Source of the DNA: Nonomuraea thailandensis
GTDB lineage: Bacteria; Actinomycetota; Actinomycetes; Streptosporangiales; Streptosporangiaceae
Direction: 5' to 3'
DNA length: 64,000 bases
Assembly: GCF_024172165.1 (NCBI RefSeq)
Contig: NZ_JAMZEB010000002.1
Location: 12,545,501 to 12,609,500, forward strand
The notes below the pieces were generated by a model that did no database searches, was not told where the DNA came from, and worked only from the letters and a program-made list of their open reading frames with translations. The position numbers were made by a program, and so were the translations under genes. Below, in pieces: positions 9,361 through 19,300 of the stretch (position 1 is the first letter of the stretch; each line of letters opens with the position of its first letter).

Positions 9361-10101
9361 GGTGACGGGGGCGGGGAGCAGCTTGCCGAACGGGACGGCG
9401 CGCAGGGCCCGCAGGCGCTCGGTGGCCCGCGGGTGGCCGTGGTCGGCGGCCAGCTTGTAGTAGAACCTGGCGATGTCCTGTTTGGCGGGCCCCCGCTGCT
9501 CGTAGTCCTGCCCGTAGGCGAAGCACTGGTCGGCGGCGAACTCCGCCGGCCGGGCGGTGCCCGCCAGGGCCTCGGCGCCGGGATGGCCCTGCCTCCCGGC
9601 GGCGTGCAGCCAGTAGCCGGCCTCGGCGTTCTCGCCGGTCAGCACCTTGATGACGGCCAGGCGGTAGGCGGCCTCGACGTCGCCGTCGCCCGCCATCCGG
9701 ACCAGGCGCGCCACGGTTCTGGTGGTGCGCCGCTCGGCCTCGTCGGCCGGGGTGCCGTACAGGTCGTACGAGCCGATGGCGTGGGGGCGTTCGTTCCTGG
9801 CGGCGAGCCAGCGGGCCTGCCACAGCGCGAGGCTGCCGAGCGCGTCCGTGGGCAGGCGGCTCTGCTCGGCGTGGCGGTGGCAGACCATCACGAAGGAGGC
9901 GACGAGCTGCCAGTCGGGCAGGCGCTCGCGCTTGCCGTTGAGGATGTCGTTGAGCGTGCTCTCCGGCAGGTCCTTGGGGACGTCCGCGGCGCGTGACAAC
10001 CGTTTCATCTGGTTATAGGTCGGCTGGCCGGCCGCTTCCCGCAGCTCCTTGAGCGCGGCTATGAAATCGCGATGGGCTCCCGCCCTATGAGTGTCAGTCA
10101 T
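9358..10101 (-). CDS. Cytoplasmic protein with N-terminal HTH-like and Sel1-like repeat regions
   Basis: Protein of 247 residues. Residues about 12-75 contain STLNDILNGKRERLPDWQLVASFV, which resembles the helix-turn-helix module of actinomycete regulators that precede NB-ARC or TPR domains. Residues about 135-235 carry helical repeats (GDVEAAYRLAVIKVLTGENAEAGYWLHAAGRQGHPGA, and ARFYYKLAADHGHPRATERL) like Sel1/TPR units. A role in regulation or signalling by protein contacts is likely but not shown. It is monocistronic and convergent with the fucosidase operon. Confidence 0.75.
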   Translation of the reverse strand: MTDTHRAGAHRDFIAALKELREAAGQPTYNQMKRLSRAADVPKDLPESTLNDILNGKRERLPDWQLVASFVMVCHRHAEQSRLPTDALGSLALWQARWLAARNERPHAIGSYDLYGTPADEAERRTTRTVARLVRMAGDGDVEAAYRLAVIKVLTGENAEAGYWLHAAGRQGHPGAEALAGTARPAEFAADQCFAYGQDYEQRGPAKQDIARFYYKLAADHGHPRATERLRALRAVPFGKLLPAPVT

Positions 10102-10438
10102 CGTCCTTGATGATCGATTCTGGAAGGATTCGGTGGAGTCGAGAGGTCGACTGGTGCCGTCATGCTTCCAGAAGAGTTTTCGCGATAGGTGCCACTTCGC
10201 AGATCCCGTCTCATCCGGTATCGCAGGTCACATCCACTGATGTCCTGCCCATCCGACCCAAGCATGGCGTCAGACCTAAATTTCACGATTAATCCGGATG
10301 AGTTCGGACGTGATCGGAAAGATGCGGAAGTTTCGGCCTTGTTCGGCCCCGTCCGAGCACGTTTGGACCGCTGGCCGGTGGCGTTCACGAAGCCGCATGG
10401 TGGGCCGCACCATCACAGCCGACCGAATCCGAGGAACC
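10102..10438. other. Gene-free stretch of lower GC
   Basis: About 340 bases with visibly lower GC than the surroundings. The reading frames here lack codon bias and no known motif was recognised. It presumably holds the promoter of the minus-strand HTH/Sel1 gene and of the small plus-strand frame at 10439. Confidence 0.4.
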
Positions 10439-10612
10439 ATGTTCACCACGCGCCAGCTCCTCACGCTCACCCTGTCGATCACGATCGCCGCCATCACCTG
10501 CGCGCTGGTCCTCGCCGCCGGCGCGCAGTGGCCGAGCGCCCTGCTCAGCGGCGGCGGGGCGGGCGGTGCGACGCTCGCCGCCCTGCCCAAGCTGCTGAGC
10601 AGGCGCGACTCA
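10439..10612 (+). CDS. Possible small membrane protein, 3' end unclear
   Basis: ATG 10439 follows GAGGA at a good distance. The frame encodes MFTTRQLLTLTLSITIAAIT, then a hydrophobic stretch and LLSGGGAGGATLAALPKLLS, a plausible one- or two-segment membrane protein of about 55-60 residues. The frame has no stop of its own: it stays open through the opposing gene to 12223. A TGA lies in the next frame within CTGCTGAGC, so a lost or added base may have removed the true end. The end given here is only where the opposing gene stops. Confidence 0.25.
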
Positions 10613-12196
10613 TGGCCAGGAGGTGCGGAACGTGGTCAGGACGGCGGCGTGGTCGGAGCTCCACTCGTTGCCACGGTGGTTCGGCACGGCGGTCGGCGTG
10701 CCCTCGACCAGGGCCTGCGACCCCGTCACGCGCAGCGACCCCGCGTAGTAGACGAAGTCGATCCGGTCCTGCGGCTCCGGCTCGCCCTTGTGCGAGTCGT
10801 GGCCGTAGCCGCCGGTGAACACCGGGTAGATCGGCGACCAGGTGATGCCGGGCGAGGCCACCGGGTCGGGGTGCGCCACCCGGTAGGAGTCGCGCAGCCC
10901 CGCCTTCGCCGGCAGCACCGAGGCGGGCCACGGCACCGACGCGTAGCCGCAGCGGTCCGCCTTCCCGGTCCAGTCCAGGTGGGACGGGGCGTTGAAGTCG
11001 CCCGTGAGCAGCACCGGCGTGCGCCGTGCCGCGTCCAGGTCCGGCTTCATCGCCTCCAGCACGGCCTCGATCTGCGGCGTGCGGCCGGAGCGCTCCTCGT
11101 TGGCCAGCAGCTCGTCCTGCGCCATCCTGCCGAAGCAGGCGTCGTACGGGCCGTACGGGGTGTAGCCGAGGTGCACGTTCCACACCACGACCTCCTGACG
11201 CTCGCCGATCCGCACGCGCACCTTCGTCGCCACCGACAGCGGCCCGCCGGCCACCGGCTCCCGGCGCTCGGTGATCGGATACCGGCTGATCACGCCCAGG
11301 TCGGTGCCCGCCTGGTGGTGATCCCAGCCCAGCGCCTCGGCCAGCTCGCGGGTGGAGACGGCCGAGGTCTCCTGCAGGCCTACAACGTCCACGTCGGACT
11401 CGAGCAGGAAGCGCAGCTCCTTCTCCCGCCCGCCGTCCACCTGGCTGCCGCCGTGCCACAGGTTGAAGCTCATCGCCTTGAGCTCGGGCACCAGGCTCTG
11501 GCCCGGCCGGCGGACCTCGATGGCGGCCGTCGCGGTGCTGGTCTCGCCGCGCGCGTTGCGGGCCTCCATCCGCAGGGACGCCGGGCGCAGCGAGTGGAGC
11601 GGGCGCGGCGTCCCGGTCACCTCGCCGTCGGCCGACACCCTGGCCCACTTCGGCCCGCTCACCTTGCGGAAGGTGAGCCCCTCCGTGTCCCCGCGTACCA
11701 GGCCGCCCACCTTCGCCTGGTACGGCGCGAGCGCGCGGGCGTTGCGCAGGTCGAAGGCGTCGGTGATGAAGTGCAGCGGCTCGTCGCTCATGATCCGTAT
11801 CTTCACCGGTGCGGCCAGCCACCGGTAGCCGTCCTGCGCCAGGGCGAAGACGATGTAGTCGCCGGGCTCCAGCCCGTCGGTCGGCAGCGTGGCCTCGCCG
11901 CCGCCTTCGGTGATGTAGACCCACCGCGTCGAGGGGCCGACGTACTTCTCCTCCACCGGGCCGTTGCCGGGGTCGGTGTAGAGGCCGAGCCAGTTGGCCG
12001 GGTGGGGATTCGGGGTGGTGTACGTCAGCCTGATCGGCTCGCCGCGACGGACGACCGGGGCGGCGACGGCCAGCGTGCCGTCCGCGGAGGACGCGGAGGA
12101 CGCGGAGGACGCGGCGGCCGGGACCGCACTGACGAGGAGGACGAGCGTCGCCATGGCGAGCGACGACAACCAGCGCTTGAACACGTGCTTGAACAC
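10610..12196 (-). CDS. Secreted endonuclease/exonuclease/phosphatase-family protein
   Basis: Predicted metal-dependent phosphodiesterase, 528 residues. The signal peptide ends near ASAVPAAAS, followed by a short Ser/Ala repeat (three GCGGAGGAC units on the plus strand). Residues about 40-140 look like a beta-sandwich, and 150-235 like a putative Ig-type domain. The EEP catalytic domain fills about 240-528. It shows MSFNLWHGG (metal and Asn), VDVVGLQETS (Glu), LTGDFNAPSHLDW (Asp/Asn) and a terminal SDHAAVLTTF (Asp-His pair), so the catalytic set is complete. GTG 12196 and a second GTG four codons later lie in a short direct repeat, so the exact start is uncertain. The substrate could be nucleic acid, a phospholipid or an inositol phosphate. 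Confidence 0.88.
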   Translation of the reverse strand: MFKHVFKRWLSSLAMATLVLLVSAVPAAASSASSASSADGTLAVAAPVVRRGEPIRLTYTTPNPHPANWLGLYTDPGNGPVEEKYVGPSTRWVYITEGGGEATLPTDGLEPGDYIVFALAQDGYRWLAAPVKIRIMSDEPLHFITDAFDLRNARALAPYQAKVGGLVRGDTEGLTFRKVSGPKWARVSADGEVTGTPRPLHSLRPASLRMEARNARGETSTATAAIEVRRPGQSLVPELKAMSFNLWHGGSQVDGGREKELRFLLESDVDVVGLQETSAVSTRELAEALGWDHHQAGTDLGVISRYPITERREPVAGGPLSVATKVRVRIGERQEVVVWNVHLGYTPYGPYDACFGRMAQDELLANEERSGRTPQIEAVLEAMKPDLDAARRTPVLLTGDFNAPSHLDWTGKADRCGYASVPWPASVLPAKAGLRDSYRVAHPDPVASPGITWSPIYPVFTGGYGHDSHKGEPEPQDRIDFVYYAGSLRVTGSQALVEGTPTAVPNHRGNEWSSDHAAVLTTFRTSWP

Positions 12197-12384
12197 GTCG
12201 TGCAGCTTGGGGCAGCGCGGTGACGCTCATGTGTACGCGCCGTGGCAGGCCGCGGGCGGCTCGGGGAAACCCTGGGCCGGGGGAGTGCGGGACGGGCCAC
12301 GCCGCGTGGCGGCCGTCCCCTATGATGCTGGCCTTGTTCAGGTAGCGCCCCCCGGAGGAGACGAGCGCGTCGCCGTGTTGCCCG

Positions 12385-15247
12385 ATGAGTGATCCTGAGC
12401 TGCGGTTCTCGGTGCTGGGCCCGGTGCGCGCGTGGCGCGGCGACGTCGAGGTGGACGTCGGCTCGCCGCAGCAGCGGCTGGTGCTGGCGGTGCTGCTGAC
12501 GGCCGGCGGCAGGGTGGTGAGCCAGGACCAGCTGCTCGACGCGGTCTGGGGCCTGGCGCGGCCGCGCAGCGCCGTCGGCACCTGCGCACGTACGTGTCCC
12601 GGCTGCGCGCCGTGCTCGGCGCCGAGGTGATCGCCTCGGTGGGCAGCGGGTACGCGCTCACCGCCGGTGCCTGCGACCTCGTCGTCCTGGACGAGCTGGC
12701 ACGGCAGGGACGGCACGGCGAGGCGCTGGCGCTCTGGCAGGGAGAGCCGCTGGCCGGGCTGGACGGCGGGTACGCGCACGCGCAGCGGGCCAGGCTGGCG
12801 GAGCGGCGGCTCGCGCTGCTGGAGCTCAGGCTCGGCGAGGACGTCGAGGCGGGCAGGCACGCGGAGGTCGTCGCCGAGCTGTCCACGCTCCGCGCGGAGC
12901 ACCCGCTCAGGGAGCGGCTGGCTGGGCTGCTGATGCTGGCGCTGTACCGCTCGGGCCGGCAGGCCGAGGCGATCGGCGTGTTCACCGACCTGAGGAAGCT
13001 GCTGGCCGAGGAGCTGGGCGTCGACCCGTCGCCGGAGCTGGGGGAGCTGTACCAGCGGATCATCACGGCCGATCCGGGGCTCGGCGCGCAGCCGGGGGGA
13101 GGGGCGGCGCCGCGACGCCGGTGCCGCGCCAGCTTCCGGCGGACATGACGGACTTCACCGGCAGGCGGCCGGACGTCGAGCAGGTGACGCGGGCCCTGAC
13201 CGGGGGGAACGGCTCGGCGCTGGTCATCTCGGCCGTGGCGGGCGCCGGCGGCATGGGCAAGACCACCCTGGCCGTGCACGTGGCGCACCGGCTGGCCGCC
13301 GGCTATCCCGACGGCCAGCTCTTCGTGGACCTCCAGGGCGCGGGGCCGCGGCCGCTGGGGGCGCGGGCCGTGCTGGGCGGGTTCCTGCGCGCGCTGGGGG
13401 TGGACATGGCGACGGTCTCCGAGGAGCTGGACGAGCGGGCCGCGCTCTACCGTTCGGTGCTGGCGGAGCGGCGGGTGCTGGTGCTGCTGGACAACGCGGC
13501 GAGCGCGGTGCAGGTGCGCCCGCTGCTGCCGGGCTCCGCCGGGTGCGCGGTGCTGGTGACCAGCCGGGCGCGGCTGGCCGGGCTCTCCGGCGCGCGGCAC
13601 CTGGGGCTGGCGGCGATGCGGCCGGACGAGGCGCTGGTGCTGCTGGCCAAGGTGGTGGGCGAGGAGCGGGTGGCCGCCGAGCGGGAGGCGGCGCACGAGC
13701 TGATGCGGGCGTGCGGGTACCTGCCGCTGGCGATCAGGATCGTGGCCTCCCGGCTGGCGGCGCGTCCCGGCTGGAGCCTGGCCAGGATGCGCGACCGGAT
13801 GGCCGACGAGCGCCGCCGGCTGGCCGAGTTACGCGTGGACGACCTGGCCGTCGAGGCGACGTTCGCCCTCGGCTACGACCAGCTCGACGAGGCGCACGCG
13901 GCGGCGTTCCGGCTGCTGGCGGTGCCGAACGCGGCCGACCTGCCCGTCCCGGCCGCGGCGGCCGTGCTGGGCGTCACGGAGGCGGAGGCGGAGGAGCTCT
14001 GCGAGGCGCTGGTGAACGTGCACCTCGTGGAGTCGCCCGCGCCCGGCCGCTACCGCCACCACGACCTGCTCAAGCTCTACGCCCGCGCCCGGCTGGAGGG
14101 GCAGGAGGAGAGCCGGCGGGCCGCGCTCGACCGGCTGCTCGGCCACTACCTGGCGGCCATGGCGTGGATCGTCGACGTGATGTACCCCGGCGACCCGGTG
14201 CTCGGCACCGTCCCGGCGGCCGGCCCGCGGCGGTCGTTCGCGGATCTCGACGCCGCGATCGAGTGGGGGCAGGTCGAGGAGGACGGCATGCTCGGCTGCC
14301 TGCACCAGATCGCCGAGACGCCCGGCGCGGCGCTGCGGGAGGCGGTGTCGCTGCTCGACATGATGACCCTCGTCTTCGACTTCGAGTCGAGCACGACGGG
14401 CTACGAGCAGGCGGTGGAGCGGCTCGTCGCGGCGGCGGCGGACCGCGGTGACCGCACGGCCGAGGCGCACGCCCGGCGCAAGCGCGGCGAGATCCTCTAC
14501 GCCCGCAGGGCCGCCGGCGCGGCGGCCGAGGAGGCCGCGGCCGTGCGGGAGTGTCCCGACGCCCGCCCGGCCGACCACGCCTGCGCGGTCAACCTGCTCG
14601 CCATGCTGGCGCACGACAGGCGGGCCCACGACGAGGCGATCGCGATGTACCACGAGGCGATCGAGACCTGGCGCGCCCTCGGCCACCGCTCGGAGGAGGC
14701 CATCTGCACGGGCAACCTGGCGCTCGTGCTGGCCGAGGCCGGCCGGGGCGAGGAGGGGGTGGAGGTCGCGGAGCTGGCCGACGGGATCACCCGCGAGCTG
14801 AGCGGCGGCAGGCCCAACCCGCAGATCCTCTACCAGCTCGCCGTCGCGCTGGGCGCCGCCGGCCGCCACGCGGAGGCGCTCGCCCGCTTCGGCGAGGGCC
14901 GCGCGGAGTTCCGCAGGCTCAGGCAGCACGCCTGGGAGGTGCTGACCCTGCGCCGGATGGCCGAGACCTATCTCGCCATGGGCCGGCCCGACCGTGCCGT
15001 GGACCACGCCGAGGAGTCGCTGGCCATGTTGCAGGAGGCGGACCAGGGCTGGATGCGCGGCAAGGCGCTCGCCGTGCTCGGCCGGGCCCTGCACGGGCTC
15101 GGCCGGCGCAGCAGGGCCAGGGCCTGCCTGACCCGCGCACTCGCGATCATGGAAGGGCAGGGGCTGCCCGAGGCGGACGACGTGCGTGCCCTGCTGGCCG
15201 GCCTGGACTCCCCGGTCTACTGCTCGGCGAGCGAGCCGCAGGTGTAA
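12385..15247 (+). pseudogene. AfsR/SARP-family regulator broken by two frame shifts
   Basis: The whole region encodes one AfsR-like activator: an OmpR-type winged helix, a bacterial transcriptional activation (BTAD) domain, an NB-ARC ATPase and TPRs. The frame changes twice. The first change is near 12580-12583, where SAVGT must jump to LRTYVSRLRAVLGA. The second is between about 13090 and 13112, where the G-run GGGGGGAGGGG precedes ATPVPRQLPADMTDFTGR. Each jump equals loss of one base. Either the gene is decaying or two bases were missed in the assembly. The N-terminal piece starts at ATG 12385. It may control genes for secondary metabolism or morphology, as relatives do. Confidence 0.75.
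13121..15247 (+). CDS. NB-ARC ATPase and TPR part of the AfsR-like regulator
   Basis: Longest intact frame of the broken regulator, 708 residues from GTG 13121. The P-loop is AGAGGMGKTTLAVHVAH, the Walker B region is RVLVLLDNAASAVQVRPLLP, and VLVTSRARL matches the NB-ARC sensor. Residues about 430-700 hold TPR-like repeats (GNLALVLAEAGRGEEGVEVAE, RMAETYLAMGRPDRAVDHAEESL). It could be translated alone as a signalling ATPase, but no ribosome site precedes GTG 13121, so it is more likely the C-terminal part of a single protein. The end overlaps the convergent membrane-protein gene by 31 bases. Confidence 0.7.
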   Translation: MPRQLPADMTDFTGRRPDVEQVTRALTGGNGSALVISAVAGAGGMGKTTLAVHVAHRLAAGYPDGQLFVDLQGAGPRPLGARAVLGGFLRALGVDMATVSEELDERAALYRSVLAERRVLVLLDNAASAVQVRPLLPGSAGCAVLVTSRARLAGLSGARHLGLAAMRPDEALVLLAKVVGEERVAAEREAAHELMRACGYLPLAIRIVASRLAARPGWSLARMRDRMADERRRLAELRVDDLAVEATFALGYDQLDEAHAAAFRLLAVPNAADLPVPAAAAVLGVTEAEAEELCEALVNVHLVESPAPGRYRHHDLLKLYARARLEGQEESRRAALDRLLGHYLAAMAWIVDVMYPGDPVLGTVPAAGPRRSFADLDAAIEWGQVEEDGMLGCLHQIAETPGAALREAVSLLDMMTLVFDFESSTTGYEQAVERLVAAAADRGDRTAEAHARRKRGEILYARRAAGAAAEEAAAVRECPDARPADHACAVNLLAMLAHDRRAHDEAIAMYHEAIETWRALGHRSEEAICTGNLALVLAEAGRGEEGVEVAELADGITRELSGGRPNPQILYQLAVALGAAGRHAEALARFGEGRAEFRRLRQHAWEVLTLRRMAETYLAMGRPDRAVDHAEESLAMLQEADQGWMRGKALAVLGRALHGLGRRSRARACLTRALAIMEGQGLPEADDVRALLAGLDSPVYCSASEPQV

Positions 15248-16119
15248 CCCTTCTCGCGCTCCGGGTCGAGCTGGATCGAGGCCAGGTTCGTCGTCTCCAT
15301 GGGGCGGCGGAAGGTCTCGTACTTGTCGCAGTCGTAGAAGACGTACGTGCCGTCGCTCTCGCCGAGCAGCATCATCCACCGGCCGTCGTAGAGCGGCTTG
15401 TCGTCCTCGGCGTTGTGAATGATCGCCCACTGGTCCTGGAAGCCGACGTAACCGAGCAGCTCGTTGGCCTGGCCGGTCTCCTGGACCTCCAGCGCGCCCT
15501 GCACCATCGCCAGGATCAGCAGGAAGCCCAGCCCGACCCCGGTGAGGGCGCCGAGCAGGACCTTCGTGGCGGCCCGCCCGACCGGCCTGCGGCGCAGCAG
15601 CCGGAACGGCACCAGGAACGTCAGCACGCCGAGCCCCACGGCGACGACCACCATGACGAACAGGTCGAGGTCGCCGAAGAGGGTGAACAGCCCCCAGTAC
15701 GTCGCGCCGCACCACAACGCGGCGAGCAGCGCGGCCACCCACGGCCGCCGCCGGACGGCCTCGATCAGCCTGCCGAACGCGCCCCTGGTCAGCTTGTCGG
15801 CCACCCAGAACAGGCCGACGACGAGACCGAGCGCGGGGATGAGGATGAGCAGCATCAGGATCAGCGTGCCCATGAGGCGGCCCAGCAGGACGGACTGGTC
15901 GATGCCCGCCTGCTGGGGGCTGATGCCGAAGACGTCGTACATCGCCTCGACACCGAGGTAGAGCACCGCATAGAGCGTCACGCCGATGGGAACGATGACG
16001 GAGCCGATGCGTTCGAGGAGGTAGAGGACGCCGCCGTTGCCCTCTTCCGCGGAGGGGGCGTCGCTCGCGGGGAGCGTATCTGGAACGGCGCGTTCTACCG
16101 CGACCTGGTCAGTGGACAT
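15217..16119 (-). CDS. Multi-pass membrane protein of unknown function
   Basis: A 300-residue protein with about five membrane segments between residues 33 and 215 and a C-terminal soluble part of roughly 85 residues. That part contains DGRWMMLLGESDGTYVFYDC and TNLASIQLDPEREKGYTCGS. The C-terminal pattern suggests a small extracytoplasmic beta domain; it has two Cys residues, in YDC and YTC. I do not recognise the family. It is alone on the minus strand and overlaps the end of the regulator gene tail to tail. Confidence 0.75.
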   Translation of the reverse strand: MSTDQVAVERAVPDTLPASDAPSAEEGNGGVLYLLERIGSVIVPIGVTLYAVLYLGVEAMYDVFGISPQQAGIDQSVLLGRLMGTLILMLLILIPALGLVVGLFWVADKLTRGAFGRLIEAVRRRPWVAALLAALWCGATYWGLFTLFGDLDLFVMVVVAVGLGVLTFLVPFRLLRRRPVGRAATKVLLGALTGVGLGFLLILAMVQGALEVQETGQANELLGYVGFQDQWAIIHNAEDDKPLYDGRWMMLLGESDGTYVFYDCDKYETFRRPMETTNLASIQLDPEREKGYTCGSLAEQ

Positions 16120-16306
16120 GGCGCACGATGATAGGGCCCGCGTGTCGACGGATCGTTGACGGATGCTTAACGCTCTGGTGATCCGATGTGTGGGCTCGGC
16201 GGTGCTTCACCGAGTGTCCATCCAGAAACATCGGATGGGAAGACTTGTTACGTACGGGTTTCGGTGCTATCTCCTTGGATCAAGGCTCCTGTGATCGGAG
16301 GATTCC

Positions 16307-19300
16307 GTGCCGCACCCCCCACGACGACGCATCAGCAGTGCCCTGATCGCCGTCTTCACTCTCGCCGCCGGTTGGTCCGTCCCGCTAGGCGCGTCCGCCG
16401 GCACTGCTCAGACACCCGATGATTTGACGCTCTGGTACGACAAGCCCGCCACCGACTGGGAGACTCAGGCCCTGCCCATCGGCAACGGCCCCCTGGGCGC
16501 GACGGTCTTCGGCGGGGTGGCGTCCGAGCAGCTCCAGTTCAACGAGAAGACGTTATGGACCGGCGGGCCCGGCGTCTCCGGCTACGACTTCGGCAACTGG
16601 AAGACGCCGCGGCCGGGCGTCGTCGCCGAGGTCCAGCAGCAGATCGACCGCGACGGCAGGATGACGCCCGACGCCGTGGCCGCCAAGCTGGGCCAGCCCA
16701 AGACGGGCTTCGGGGCGTACCAGACGTTCGGCGACCTGTTCCTCGACTTCGGCCATGCGAACCCCGCCGACTACCGGCGCGAGCTGAGCCTGCGCGAGGC
16801 CGTCGCCCGGGTCGGCTACACCGCCGGCGGCGTGCGCCACTCCCGCGAGTTCTTCGCCAGCAACCCCGGCAACGTCATCGTCGGCCGGATCGGCGCCGAC
16901 CAGGGCGGCAAGGTGTCGTTCACGCTGCGGCACACCTCGCCGCGCAACGACAAGACCGTCACGGCCACCGGCGGCCGGCTCACCATCCGGGGCGCCCTGC
17001 GCGACAACGGCATGAAGTTCGAGGCGCAGGTCCAGGTGATCATCGAGGGCGGCACCCGTACCGACGCTGGCGACAGGATCACCGTCACCGGCGCGGACAG
17101 CGCCGTGGTCGTGCTGTCGGCCGGCACCGACTACGCCGGCACGTATCCCGCCTACCGGGGCGAGGACCCGCACGCCGCGGTCACCGCCGCGGTGGACGCC
17201 GCCGCCGCCAAGGGCTACGACGAGCTCAGGCGCGCGCACGTCGCCGACTACCGCGAGCTGTTCGACCGGGTGAAGCTGGACCTCGGCCAGCGGGCCCCGG
17301 CCGTCCCCACCGACGTGCTGCGCAGGAACTACACCGGCGGCGCCTCGCCCGACGACCGCGCGCTGGAGGCGATGTTCTTCGCCTACGGCCGCTACCTGCT
17401 GATCTCCTCCTCGCGCGAGAACGACCTGCTCCCGGCCAATCTGCAGGGCGTGTGGAACAACGTCACCAACCCGCCCTGGTCGGCCGACTACCACGTCAAC
17501 ATCAACCTGCAGATGAACTACTGGCTCGCCGAGCAGACCAACCTGCACGAGACCACGAAACCGTACGACCGCTACATCACCTCGATGACGGCGCCCGGCC
17601 GCAAGACGGCCCAGGACATGTTCGGCGCCCGCGGCTGGGTGGTCAACAACGAGACCAACCCGTTCGGCTTCACCGGCGTGCACACCTACGCCAGCTCCTT
17701 CTGGTTCCCCGAGGCGGCGGCCTGGACCACCCAGCACCTGTACGACACCTACCGCTTCACCGGCGACCTCGGCTACCTGCGCGAGACCGCGTACCCGGTG
17801 ATCAAGGGGGCGGCGGAGTTCTGGCTGGACTTCCTGCACACCGACCCGCGTGACGGCAAGCTGGTCGTCTCTCCCAGCTACTCGCCCGAGCACGGCGACT
17901 TCTCGGCGGGCGCGGCGATGTCGCAGCAGATCGTCCGCGAGGTGTTCACCAACGCCCTGGCCGCGGCCGAGCGGCTGGGGGTGGACGAGGGCTTCCGGGC
18001 CGAGGTGGGCGCGGCCCTGGCCAAGCTCGACCCGGGCCTGCGCATCGGCTCCTGGGGCCAGCTCCAGGAGTGGAAGAGCGACTGGGACTCAAGGACCGAC
18101 ACCCACCGGCACGTCTCCCACCTGTACGCCCTGCACCCCGGCAACCAGATCACGCCCGGCACGCCCGAGGCCGAGGCGGCCAAGGTGTCGCTGACCGCGC
18201 GCGGCGACGGCGGCACCGGCTGGTCCAAGGCCTGGAAGATCAACTTCTGGGCGCGGCTGCTGGACGGCGACCACGCGCACAAGATGCTCGCCGAGCAGCT
18301 CAAGGCCTCCACGCTGGACAACCTGTGGGACACCCACCCGCCGTTCCAGATCGACGGCAACTTCGGCGCCACCTCCGGCATCGCCGAGATGCTGCTGCAG
18401 AGCCAGCACGACGTGGTGCACGTCCTGCCCGCGCTGCCCAGCACCTGGCGGGACGGCTCCGTCACCGGGCTGCGCGCCCGCGGCGACGTCACCGTGGACG
18501 CCGCCTGGAAGAACGGCGCCCCCGACACGATCACCGTCCGGCCCGGACGCACCGGGCCGATCAAGGTCAGGTCGTCGTTCGTCGCCGGCCGCTACCGCGT
18601 CTACGACGAGCAGGGGCACGAGGTCGGCCCGCGCCGCGACGGCGACACGCTGAGCTGGAACGCCCGCGCCGGCAAGGCGTACACGATCCAGAACGAGGCC
18701 GCCGTGACGCTGACGGCGCCCGGCACCGCCATGCCGGGCACGCCGTTCGAGGCGAAGGTCACCGTCACCGCCACCCGCCGCAGGTCGGTGCCCGCCTCCG
18801 ACGTCACGCTCACCGTGCCGCGGGGCTGGACCGCCGAGCCGGCCACCCACCACCTCGCGGGTGTGGCGCCCGGCCGGTCGCGCACGGCCACCTTCACCGT
18901 CACGCCCGGGCCGGCCGACGGCTCGCGGCAGGCCGTGCTGGGCGCCTCGGTGACCGGCGACTCCTGGAAGGGCGCGGCCACCGCCGTGCTCGCCCTGGAG
19001 CCCTGCGCGCCGGCCCCGGCCGGATCGGTCCTGGTCGCCTGGGACCCGAAGGAGGGCGGCACCGTCGCCGACACCTCGGGCAACGGCCGCCACGCCACCG
19101 TCACCGGGACCGCCTCCTACGACCAGGGCGCCCCGACGGGCAGCGGGCTGACGCTCGACGGCAACACGTACCTGACCACCGCGAACACCACGCTCGGCGT
19201 GGTCCGGGAGGCCACGTTCGCCGCTGAGGTGAAGGTCGCGGGCAGCGGCTACCGGCGGCTGTTCGACTCCCAGCCGTCCGGCGACCCCGGCACCGACGGC

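Noticed and set aside
14551..16131. Plus-strand open frame of over 500 codons across two real genes
   Set aside because: It runs through the regulator and antisense to the membrane-protein gene without codon bias or recognisable domains.
16181..16236. Inverted repeat ATCCGATG / CATCGGAT upstream of the GH95 gene, considered as an operator or leader hairpin
   Set aside because: The arms are 8 bp with a 40-base spacer and do not resemble the LacI sites; chance cannot be excluded.
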